Position numbers and translations under genes: made by a program
Notes under the pieces: generated by a model
The model's database searches: none
What the model was told of the DNA's origin: nothing
What the model saw: the letters and a program-made list of their open reading frames with translations, nothing else
Part shown: positions 39,201 through 46,360 of the stretch, in pieces
Layout: each line of letters begins with the position of its first letter
Position numbering within the stretch: position 1 is the stretch's first letter
NCBI GenBank assembly: GCA_003241055.1
Contig: QFOD01000022.1
Coordinates: 1-64,000 of the forward strand
Direction: 5' to 3'
DNA length: 64,000 bases
Source of the DNA: Roseateles depolymerans
Lineage (GTDB): Bacteria > Pseudomonadota > Gammaproteobacteria > Burkholderiales > Burkholderiaceae_C

Positions 39201-40058
39201 ATGAAACGAAGCGACTTTCGCCATATCGAGCCCCTGCGCGTGCGCTGGGCCGAGGTCGATGCCCAGGGCATCGTCTTCAACGGGCATTACCTGACCTATC
39301 TCGACACCGCCGTCAGCGGCTACTGGCGCGCGCTGGCCTTGCCCTATGCCGAGACCATGGCCGCGCTGGGCGGCGACCTGTTCGTGCGCCGCGCCACGCT
39401 GGACTACCGCGGCTCCGCCCGCTACGACGACCAGCTGGGCATAGGCATACGCGTGCGCGAGTTCGGCAACAGCTCCATGAAGGTGGATGCCGGCATCTTC
39501 CGCGGTGAGCAGATGTTGGTGCACGGCGAGATGGTCTATGTGTTTGCCGATCCGGCCACGCAGTCGCCGCTGCGCCTGCCCGACGCCCTGCGGGCGATCA
39601 TCCAGGCCTTCGAGTCAGGGCAGGGCGTGGTGGACGTCACCGTGGGCGGCTGGGCCGAGCTGGGCGAGGCGGCCGCCGTCATACGCCGCGAGGTCTTCGT
39701 CGAGGAGCAGCACATCCCGGCCGATCTGGAGTGGGACAGCGCCGATGCCGAATGCCAGCATGCACTGGCCCGCAACCGCCTGGGCCGCCCACTGGCCACC
39801 GGGCGCCTGCTGGAGCATGTGCCTGGCGTGGCCAAGATCGGTCGCATGGCGGTGCGCCGGGTCTTGCGCGGCAGCCAGGTGGGGCGCCAGGTGCTGGATG
39901 CACTGATGGCCGAGGCGCGCCGCCAGGGCTATCGCGAGGTGCTGCTGCATGCGCAGCTGTCCGCAGAGGGCTTCTACCAGCGTGCCGGGTTTCAGCGCCG
40001 GGGCGAGGTCTTCGAGGAGGCGGGCATCGCCCATGTCGAGATGGTGCGGGGGCTATGA
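39201..40058 (+). CDS. Fusion of 4HBT acyl-CoA thioesterase and GNAT acetyltransferase domains
   Basis: 285 residues. Residues 1-135 form a hot-dog thioesterase of the YbgC/FadM type: PLRVRWAEVDAQGIVFNGHYLTYLD, with the catalytic Asp of the D-x-x-G-x-V-x-x-x-x-Y motif. Residues ~150-285 are an ElaA-like GNAT domain: IRREVFVEEQHIPADLEWDSAD, KIGRMAVRRVLRGSQVGRQVLDALMAEARRQGY and LHAQLSAEGFYQRAGF. Both halves are complete, so this is a true two-domain protein and not a frameshift. A combined role in clearing or transferring acyl-CoA groups is a guess. It follows the esterase gene by 13 bp. Confidence 0.88.
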   Translation: MKRSDFRHIEPLRVRWAEVDAQGIVFNGHYLTYLDTAVSGYWRALALPYAETMAALGGDLFVRRATLDYRGSARYDDQLGIGIRVREFGNSSMKVDAGIFRGEQMLVHGEMVYVFADPATQSPLRLPDALRAIIQAFESGQGVVDVTVGGWAELGEAAAVIRREVFVEEQHIPADLEWDSADAECQHALARNRLGRPLATGRLLEHVPGVAKIGRMAVRRVLRGSQVGRQVLDALMAEARRQGYREVLLHAQLSAEGFYQRAGFQRRGEVFEEAGIAHVEMVRGL

Positions 40059-40069
40059 CGCCTGCGGGT

Positions 40070-40318
40070 TCAGGCGAGGAGCTCGAAGCGCTCGATGTGG
40101 CGCTCGCCTCGTATCCAGGGGCGGAGTGCCCCGCATAGTCTGGGTTCGGCCGGGGCCAGTTCGGCCGGATAGACCTCCATCCAGGTCATCAGCCCATCCG
40201 TGATCTCGGGTCGGCGCAGCAGCTCGATGGCCGCATCCCCGCGCGCCGCGACGAAGGCCGCAAGTGCGGCCTCGGCGTCAGCCGCGGCGACGTGGTAGTA
40301 GACGTAGAGCCGGCTCAG
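40070..40318 (-). CDS. DUF4936 family protein, CTG start
   Basis: 82 residues in the same frame as ygfZ, just after its stop codon. The translation, beginning (M)SRLYVYYHVAAADAEAAL and continuing LLRRPEITDGLMTWMEVYP, matches my memory of the small DUF4936 proteins encoded next to ygfZ in Burkholderiales. No ATG, GTG or TTG lies upstream within the frame: the ygfZ TGA is followed by GCG and then CTG. An AGGAG sits six bases before that CTG, a good ribosome site, so I assign a CTG start. Function unknown; the structure may be ferredoxin-like (ABM-type). Automated gene calling would probably miss it. Confidence 0.7.
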   Translation of the reverse strand: MSRLYVYYHVAAADAEAALAAFVAARGDAAIELLRRPEITDGLMTWMEVYPAELAPAEPRLCGALRPWIRGERHIERFELLA

Positions 40319-40321
40319 CGC

Positions 40322-41221
40322 TCACTCCTGCGGCGGAATCTCGTAGGGCAGGGCGCGTGCCTGCAGCGTGGCGCCGCCGGCGCTGCCCAGGTGCAGGCTG
40401 CCGCCCTCCAGCGCCGCCAGCTTGATTTCGGCGGCCACCAGCGTGCGTCCTTTGCGCGTCGCGGCGCCAGCCACCACGCCAGCCGGCTGCTCGGGGTCGC
40501 TGCTCTGGAAGATCTCCTGGCCGATCGTCGCCTCGGCATCGGTCTCGAAGATCTGCAGTCGGCGCTTGAGCGTGCCGCGGTACTGGCTGCGCGCGACGAT
40601 CTCCTGGCCCGGATAGCAGCCCTTCTTGAAGTTCACACCACCCAGCACCTCGAAATTGATCATCTGCGGCACGAAGGCTTCCACCGTGGCGCCGCGCACC
40701 CAGGCCTGGCCGGCGGCCACCTCGGCCCAGGCCCAGTCGGCGGCGCTGATCTCGCCGATGGCCGGCGCGGGGGCATCGGCCGGCTGCACGCGCAGCGCAC
40801 GGCCTGACCCCTCATCCGACGCGGGCAGCGCGATCTGCACCGCGGCGCCATCGCGGCTCAGCGTCCAGGCCTCGGCGGGCGGCGTGCCCAGCAGACCCCA
40901 GACCGCGTATTCGGCGCTGACGTCGCTGAGCTTGCACTTGGCGCGCAGCACGAACATCGACAGCCGCTTCACGGTGGCCGCAATCAGCTCGGCCGGCAGC
41001 GCGAGCAGGATGTCCTCGTCGCCGGCGCGCCAGCCCACCAGCGTGGCCAGCAGCCGGCCCTTGGCCGTGCAGTAGCCCGCCAGCCGGGCGTGGCCGGCGT
41101 CCAGCAGCGCGAAGTCCTGCGTGAGCTGGCCGTGCAGGAAACTGGCGGCATCGGCGCCCTGGGCGCGGATGACACCCCAATCGGTGAGGCGCCGTGCGCC
41201 TTGCGTCAGAGTCTCGGACAT
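40322..41221 (-). CDS. ygfZ: Folate-binding iron-sulfur cluster maturation protein YgfZ
   Basis: 299 residues. YgfZ binds tetrahydrofolate and supports assembly or repair of certain [4Fe-4S] enzymes, including MiaB in E. coli. The family signature KGCYPGQEIVARSQYRG with its conserved Cys is present, along with SFLHGQLTQDF and the C-terminal barrel GRTLVAAEIKLAAL. The ATG at 41221 (MSETLTQGARRL) is preferred over 41236. The stop is followed within two codons by the DUF4936 start. It is divergent from mltG, whose start is 54 bp away. Confidence 0.93.
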   Translation of the reverse strand: MSETLTQGARRLTDWGVIRAQGADAASFLHGQLTQDFALLDAGHARLAGYCTAKGRLLATLVGWRAGDEDILLALPAELIAATVKRLSMFVLRAKCKLSDVSAEYAVWGLLGTPPAEAWTLSRDGAAVQIALPASDEGSGRALRVQPADAPAPAIGEISAADWAWAEVAAGQAWVRGATVEAFVPQMINFEVLGGVNFKKGCYPGQEIVARSQYRGTLKRRLQIFETDAEATIGQEIFQSSDPEQPAGVVAGAATRKGRTLVAAEIKLAALEGGSLHLGSAGGATLQARALPYEIPPQE

Positions 41222-41275
41222 GGGCGGAATTATCATCGGCGCCCTTCAAATGGATGGGCCGGCGCGGTCAAAGGC

Positions 41276-42280
41276 ATGAAGTGGGTGTGGCGAGCGCTGC
41301 TCGTGTTGATCTTGGGCGTGGGGGCGGGGGCCGGCACCGTGTGGCAATGGCTGAAGAGCCCGCTGACGCTGGCCGCACCGTCGGCCGAGTTGTCCATCGA
41401 ACCCGGCACCACGCCGCAGGAGGTGGCGCGCGCCTGGGTGGCAGCCGGGGTGCAGACCGATGCGCGCTGGCTCTACCAGTGGTTCAAGTGGTCGGGCCAG
41501 GCCAAGCAGATCCGCGCGGGCAGCTACGAGGTCCACGCCGGCATCACGCCGCGCACCCTGCTGGACAAGATGGTGCGCGGTGATCAGGTGCTGGAGCAGC
41601 TGCGCCTGATCGAGGGCTGGAACTGGCGCCAGGTGCGCGCCGCGCTGGCCGCCGCGCCCAGCCTCAAGCCGGTGGCGGCACGCATGTCGGATGCCGAGCT
41701 GATGATCGAGCTTGGCCAGCCCGGCGTCGCGCCGGAGGGGCGCTTCTTCCCTGACACCTATGCCTACAGCCGCGGCGTCAGCGACCTGACCGTGCTTCGC
41801 CGCGCCCACGCGGCCATGCAGCGGCGGCTCGCCAACGCCTGGGCCGCGCGCGCGGCCGACCTGCCGCTGAGGTCGCCCGACGAGGCGCTGGTGCTTGCGT
41901 CCATCGTCGAGAAGGAAACCGGCACCGCGGCGGACCGCGCCAAGGTCGCCGCGGTGTTCGTGAACCGGCTGCGCGTGGGCATGCCGCTGCAGACCGACCC
42001 GACCGTCATCTACGGCCTGGGCGAGGGTTTCGACGGCAATCTGCGCAAGCGCGACCTGCTGGCCGACACGCCCTTCAACACCTACACCCGCGGCGGCCTG
42101 CCGCCCACGCCCATCGCGATGCCAGGTCTTGCCGCGCTGCAGGCGGCGCTGCACCCGGCGCCGGTGCAATCGCTGTATTTCGTGGCGCGCGGCGATGGCA
42201 GCAGCCAGTTCAGCGACGATCTCGACGCGCACAATCGCGCGGTCAACCACTACATACGCGGCAAAGCAGCAGGCAAGTGA
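41276..42280 (+). CDS. mltG: Endolytic murein transglycosylase MltG
   Basis: 334 residues. Single N-terminal membrane anchor (VWRALLVLILGVGAGAGTVW) with a periplasmic LysM-like subdomain (PSAELSIEPGTTPQEVARAW) and the YceG catalytic domain. The active Glu is Glu212 in LASIVEKETG, matching E. coli Glu218, followed by VFVNRLRVGMPLQTDPTVIYGLG and NTYTRGGLPPTPIAMPG. It cuts nascent glycan strands and sets their length. It starts the mltG-tmk-holB-pilZ-tatD run, and its stop overlaps the tmk GTG start. Confidence 0.95.
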   Translation: MKWVWRALLVLILGVGAGAGTVWQWLKSPLTLAAPSAELSIEPGTTPQEVARAWVAAGVQTDARWLYQWFKWSGQAKQIRAGSYEVHAGITPRTLLDKMVRGDQVLEQLRLIEGWNWRQVRAALAAAPSLKPVAARMSDAELMIELGQPGVAPEGRFFPDTYAYSRGVSDLTVLRRAHAAMQRRLANAWAARAADLPLRSPDEALVLASIVEKETGTAADRAKVAAVFVNRLRVGMPLQTDPTVIYGLGEGFDGNLRKRDLLADTPFNTYTRGGLPPTPIAMPGLAALQAALHPAPVQSLYFVARGDGSSQFSDDLDAHNRAVNHYIRGKAAGK

Positions 42281-42918
42281 GCAAGGGCAGATTCATCAGC
42301 TTCGAGGGCATAGACGGTGCCGGCAAGTCCACCCACATCCAGGCGGTGGCCGACTGGTTCCGTGCGCGCGGCGCTGAGGTGCAGCTCAGCCGCGAGCCCG
42401 GCGGCACGCCGCTGGCCGAGACGCTGCGCGACATCGTGCTGAAGCAGCCCATGGGCTCGCTGACCGAGCTGCTGCTGATGTTCGCGGGCCGGCGCGACCA
42501 TGTGGAGCAGGTCATCGTGCCGGCGCTGCAGGCGGGCAGGACGCTGCTGTGCGACCGTTTCACCGACGCGAGCTTCGCCTACCAGGGTGGTGGCCGCGGC
42601 CTGCCGATCAGCGTGCTGGACACGCTGGCCGACTGGGTGCAGGACGGGCCGGATGGCGTGGTCGAGCCGGAGCTGACGCTGTGGTTCGACCTGCCGTCCG
42701 AACAGGCGGCGGCACGCCGTGCTGGCGCGCGCGAGGCCGATCGCATCGAGCAGCTGGATCTGGATTTCTTCGAGCGCGTGCGCGCCGCCTACGCCGCCCG
42801 TGCGGCACGCGCGCCGCAGCGCATCGTGCGCGTGGACGCCAGCGGCAGCGTCGAGGCCGTGTGGGCCCAGGTGCAGGCCATGCTGGCCGAGCGCTACCCG
42901 GAGCTGCGCCCATGCTGA
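42277..42918 (+). CDS. tmk: Thymidylate kinase
   Basis: 213 residues from a GTG that overlaps the mltG stop (GTGA). It phosphorylates dTMP to dTDP. Motifs: P-loop FEGIDGAGKSTHI at about 8-20, the DR[YHF] equivalent in LLCDRFTDASFAYQGGGRGL, and EPGGTPLAE with the catalytic Arg. The LID region DLPSEQAAARRAGAREADRIEQLD follows. Coupled translation with mltG and holB is conserved among proteobacteria. Confidence 0.96.
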   Translation: MSKGRFISFEGIDGAGKSTHIQAVADWFRARGAEVQLSREPGGTPLAETLRDIVLKQPMGSLTELLLMFAGRRDHVEQVIVPALQAGRTLLCDRFTDASFAYQGGGRGLPISVLDTLADWVQDGPDGVVEPELTLWFDLPSEQAAARRAGAREADRIEQLDLDFFERVRAAYAARAARAPQRIVRVDASGSVEAVWAQVQAMLAERYPELRPC

Positions 42919-43919
42919 ACATCGCGCTGCCCTGGCTGGAGCAACCGCTGCGCGACGCGCTGCAGCGCGCCCGCTCGCATGCGCTGCTGGTGCAGGGGCC
43001 GGCCGGCGTGGGCCAACTGGAATTCGCGCTGCAGCTGGCGCTGGGCTGGCTGTGCGAGGTTGGCGACGGCCGCCAGCCCGGCTGCGGCCAGTGCGCCAGC
43101 TGCCGGCTGTTTGCCAGCGGCACGCACCCGGACTTCCAGCTGCTGCTGCCCGAGGCACTGGAGCCGCTGCGCGAGGCGCTGGGCCTGCCGGTGGACGAGG
43201 AGGGCAGCAGGTCGTCCAAGAGCAAGACGGCCAAGCCCAGCCGCGAGATCAAGGTGGAGGCGGTGCGCGCGCTGCTGTCGTTCGCGCAGTCCACCTCGGC
43301 GCGCGGGCGGGCCAAGGTGGCGGTGATCTTTCCGGCCGAGGCGCTCAACGGCGTGGCCGCGAATGCGCTGCTGAAGACGCTGGAGGAACCGTCGGGCCTG
43401 CTGCGCTTCGCGCTGGCCAGTCACGACAGTGCCAGCCTGCTGCCCACGATACGCAGCCGCTGCCAGCCGGTGCCGCTGGGCCTGCCGGCCCGCGAGGCGG
43501 CGCTGCCCTGGCTGGCTGCGCGCGGCGTGGAGGGGGCCGAGGGCCTGCTGGCCGCCACTGGCGGGCGCCCGCAGCAGGTGCTGGAATGGGCCGAGGCCGG
43601 GCAGACCGATGCCGCCTGGCAGGCCCTGCCCAAACGGATTGCGCGCGGCGAGGTGCAGGCGCTGGCTGATTGGCTGCCTGCGCGCAGCATCGACGCGCTG
43701 CAGCGCCTGTGCCACGACCTGCTGCGCCGCCTGCACGGCCAGAAGCCGCAGTTCTTCGATGCCGCCGCGCTGCCCGTGCTGCGCCGTGCCGCGCCGCTGC
43801 TGAGCTGGGAGACCGAGCTGCGCCGCGCGGCGCGCCATGCCGACCATCCGCTCAACACCGGGCTCTGGACCGAAGCGCTGGTCGCCCGGGCCCAGGCGGC
43901 GTTCGCTGCCGCCAAATAG
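42912..43919 (+). CDS. holB: DNA polymerase III subunit delta-prime
   Basis: 335 residues. It is the clamp-loader subunit that works with delta and tau/gamma to place the beta clamp on DNA. The N-terminal AAA+ fold has a degenerate P-loop (GPAGVGQLEFA, without the GKT), as expected since delta-prime does not hydrolyse ATP. The zinc-binding CGQCASCRLFASGTHPD is intact, followed by IKVEAVRALLSF, LNGVAANALLKTLEEPSG and TIRSRCQ (sensor Arg). The ATG overlaps the tmk stop by seven bases. Confidence 0.94.
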   Translation: MLNIALPWLEQPLRDALQRARSHALLVQGPAGVGQLEFALQLALGWLCEVGDGRQPGCGQCASCRLFASGTHPDFQLLLPEALEPLREALGLPVDEEGSRSSKSKTAKPSREIKVEAVRALLSFAQSTSARGRAKVAVIFPAEALNGVAANALLKTLEEPSGLLRFALASHDSASLLPTIRSRCQPVPLGLPAREAALPWLAARGVEGAEGLLAATGGRPQQVLEWAEAGQTDAAWQALPKRIARGEVQALADWLPARSIDALQRLCHDLLRRLHGQKPQFFDAAALPVLRRAAPLLSWETELRRAARHADHPLNTGLWTEALVARAQAAFAAAK

Positions 43920-43992
43920 TCGCCAAATAGTCGGCAGACCGTCGGGGCTCGCGTCCGGCCTAGCCATGAGGCCGGCTGGCTACACTGCAGCG

Positions 43993-44442
43993 ATGAACGA
44001 GGCGACTCCCAAGCCCCCGGCGGGCCAGCCCCAATTCCAGCCCAGCCAGATCGGCGGGCATCTGCCGCTGCCGACCGTGGGCGGGGCAGGGGCCAGCAGC
44101 GGGGCGCGGCCCAGCGTCATCCAGCTGGTGTTCCGCGAGAAGTCGGCGCTGTTCGCCGCCTACATCCCGGCCTTCACCGAGGGCGGTCTGTTCGTGCCGA
44201 CAACGCGCGACTACCGCCTGGGCGAAGACATCTACCTGCTGCTCGCGTTGCCGGAGGACCCGCAGCGCTACCCGGTGGCGGGCAAGGTTGCCTGGCTGAC
44301 GCCGGCCAATGCCTCGGGCGGGCGCACGCAGGGCGTGGGCGTTCGATTTCCCGGCGACGAGAAGACCCGCCTGATCCGCGCGAAGATCGAGGAAATCCTC
44401 GGCACCGCGGTGTCCTCCAGCAAGCCAACGCAGACGCTCTGA
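43993..44442 (+). CDS. PilZ domain protein (type IV pilus assembly / c-di-GMP class)
   Basis: 149 residues. After a Pro-rich N terminus (about 1-45) comes a short PilZ domain: LVFREKSALFAAYIPAFTEGGLFVPT, LGEDIYLLLALPEDPQRYPVAGKVAWLTP and GVGVRFPGDE. The canonical c-di-GMP motif RxxxR is not evident, which is also true of PilZ itself, the protein found at this place in tmk-holB-pilZ-tatD. A role in type IV pilus assembly is therefore likely. Upstream in-frame ATGs exist (43966), but MNEATPKPP is preferred. Confidence 0.88.
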   Translation: MNEATPKPPAGQPQFQPSQIGGHLPLPTVGGAGASSGARPSVIQLVFREKSALFAAYIPAFTEGGLFVPTTRDYRLGEDIYLLLALPEDPQRYPVAGKVAWLTPANASGGRTQGVGVRFPGDEKTRLIRAKIEEILGTAVSSSKPTQTL

Positions 44443-44494
44443 GCGGCGCGGCCGGCCCCTGCGTATTCCGCCGGCCCAGGGCCGGCTTCTCCTG

Positions 44495-45292
44495 ATGTTC
44501 ATCGATTCCCACTGCCACCTGAGCTTTCCCGAACTGCAGCAGCGGCTGCCCGACATCCTGCGCGAGATGCAGCAGGCCCAGGTCGAGCAGGCCATCTGCA
44601 TCTGCACGCAGATGGAGGAGTTCGAGACCGTGCACGGCCTGGCGCTGGCGCATCCGCAGCTCTGGTCCACGGTGGGCGTGCATCCCGACACCGAAGGCCT
44701 GCGCGAGCCCGATGTGGACGAGCTGGTGGCGCTGGCGGCGCGTCCCAAGGTGGTGGCCATTGGCGAGACCGGGCTGGACTACTACCGCCTGGGCGAGCGC
44801 AGCCTGGCCGACATGGAGTGGCAGCGCGAGCGCTTCCGCGTGCACATCCGCGCCGCGCGCCGCGCCGGGAAGCCGCTGGTCATCCACACCCGTTCGGCCT
44901 CGGCTGACACGCTGCGGCTGCTGGACGAGGAGGGCGGCGAGCAGGCGGGCGGCGTGTTCCACTGCTTCACCGAAACCGCCGAGGTAGCCCGCGAGGCGCT
45001 GGCGCGAGGCTTCTACATTTCCTTCTCCGGCATCATCAGCTTCAAGAACGCGCAGGATCTGCGTGATCTGGCCCGCGAGCTGCCGCTGGAGCGCCTGCTG
45101 ATCGAGACCGACAGCCCCTATCTGGCCCCCGTGCCCTTCCGCGGCAAGACGAATACGCCCGCCCTGGTGCCGCATGTGGCCAAGGCGGTGGCCGAGGCCC
45201 GGGGCCTGGCGGTCGAGGACCTGGCCCGCATCGCGGCCGACAACACCCGGCGCCTGTTCGGCCTGCCGGCATCACTCCAGGAGGCCGCATGA
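44495..45292 (+). CDS. TatD family metal-dependent hydrolase (YcfH-type)
   Basis: 265 residues. TIM-barrel metallohydrolase with deoxyribonuclease activity in studied members. Metal ligands: FIDSHCHLSF at the N terminus, the Glu in VVAIGETGLDYYR, His in KPLVIHTRSAS, VFHCFTE, and the Asp in LLIETDSPYLAPVPFRGKTN. It closes the mltG-to-tatD run and overlaps the ankyrin protein gene by four bases. Confidence 0.95.
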   Translation: MFIDSHCHLSFPELQQRLPDILREMQQAQVEQAICICTQMEEFETVHGLALAHPQLWSTVGVHPDTEGLREPDVDELVALAARPKVVAIGETGLDYYRLGERSLADMEWQRERFRVHIRAARRAGKPLVIHTRSASADTLRLLDEEGGEQAGGVFHCFTETAEVAREALARGFYISFSGIISFKNAQDLRDLARELPLERLLIETDSPYLAPVPFRGKTNTPALVPHVAKAVAEARGLAVEDLARIAADNTRRLFGLPASLQEAA

Positions 45293-45945
45293 CCTGCCCC
45301 TCGCGTCGACAAGTCCTGACCCTGGGCCTGCTGGCCGCACTGGCGCTGCCGGCGTCGGCCGAGCCGCTGGACGATCTCATCAAGGCCGCCGAGATGGACG
45401 ATGGGCGGACGGTGAGCACCCTGCTGAACCAGGGGCTCAATCCGAATGCCCAGGACGCCAGGGGCCGCACGGCGCTGACCGTGGCTGCACGTGAGCAGGC
45501 CAGGGCCGCGCTGCAGGCGCTGCTGACCTCGCCCAAACTGGATGTGGACCGTCCCAATGGCAACAACGAGACGGCGCTGATGCTGGCTGCCATCCGTGGC
45601 TCGCTGCCGCTGGCCCAGTTGCTGGTGCAGCGCGGCGCATCAGTCAATCGCCCGGGCTGGACGCCGCTGCACTATGCTGCCAGCGGGCCCGACAACGGCG
45701 TGGCGACCTGGCTGCTGGCCCAGGGCGCGCAGGTTGATGCGCGCTCCGAGAACGGCACGACGCCGCTGATGATGGCCGCCCGCTACGGCAACAGCGACCT
45801 GGTGCCGGTGCTGCTGAAGGCCGGTGCGAATGCCGCGTTGAAGAACGAGCAGGGCCTGGGCGCGGCGGACTTCGCACGGCTGGGCGGGCGAGACCGTCTG
45901 GTGCCTGAACTGGCCGCACGCGCCGCGACGCCCGACGCCAAGTAG
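45289..45945 (+). CDS. Secreted ankyrin-repeat protein
   Basis: 218 residues with a signal peptide (about 1-25, ending PASAEP). Four to five ankyrin repeats follow: DGRTVSTLLNQGLNPNAQDARGRTALTVAAR-type units continuing with NGNNETALMLAAIRG, RPGWTPLHYAASG, SENGTTPLMMAARYGN and EQGLGAADFARLGG. It is presumably a periplasmic protein-binding scaffold. It overlaps the TatD gene (ATGA), so it is co-translated. The partner is unknown. Confidence 0.92.
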   Translation: MTCPSRRQVLTLGLLAALALPASAEPLDDLIKAAEMDDGRTVSTLLNQGLNPNAQDARGRTALTVAAREQARAALQALLTSPKLDVDRPNGNNETALMLAAIRGSLPLAQLLVQRGASVNRPGWTPLHYAASGPDNGVATWLLAQGAQVDARSENGTTPLMMAARYGNSDLVPVLLKAGANAALKNEQGLGAADFARLGGRDRLVPELAARAATPDAK

Positions 45946-46047
45946 GAATTTGCCTGACAGCCTGACTGGCCGGGCACCGACTGCCCCGGCAGGGCGGGCC
46001 TGCCTACAGTGGAGCCATCCCAATGACGCCCACTGACGAGGTCCATC

Positions 46048-46260
46048 ATGCTGAACACCCCGCTTGCTGCCGGTCCCTTCGCGATGCTGGTTGCGCCCGA
46101 GCAGGTGATGCGCGCCATCGAGCGCTCCGACCGCCTGGCCCGCCTGCAGCGCCGCGTGTATCGCCCGCTGGACCGTCCCTGGATTCCGCACAAGGCCACG
46201 GCAGCCTTTGACAGCGAGATCGACGACGGCGCGGAGTGCGGCGACGGCACGGCGGTCTGA
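46048..46260 (+). CDS. Small conserved hypothetical protein
   Basis: 70 residues: MLNTPLAAGPFAMLVAPEQV then a basic stretch (RLARLQRRVYRPLDRP) and an acidic tail (SEIDDGAECGDG). I do not recognise a characterised family. It is a plausible short cytoplasmic protein of the kind common in Burkholderiales. Codon use agrees with neighbouring genes and the frame stands free between the ankyrin gene and the AI-2E gene, so I judge it real. No signal peptide, no membrane helix. Confidence 0.6.
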   Translation: MLNTPLAAGPFAMLVAPEQVMRAIERSDRLARLQRRVYRPLDRPWIPHKATAAFDSEIDDGAECGDGTAV

Positions 46261-46360
46261 GCGCCGGACACCGGCCTGCGGCAAGATTCTTGTCGGCAGG
46301 CCCCGGGTCATCGGTTGAAATACGCGGCCGGCCGTTCGGCGCCGTGTCGTCACGCAAGCC

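Noticed and set aside
44455..44490. Terminator between pilZ-type gene and tatD
   Set aside because: GCCGGCC / GGCCGGC can pair, but there is no T-run and the genes are probably co-transcribed.
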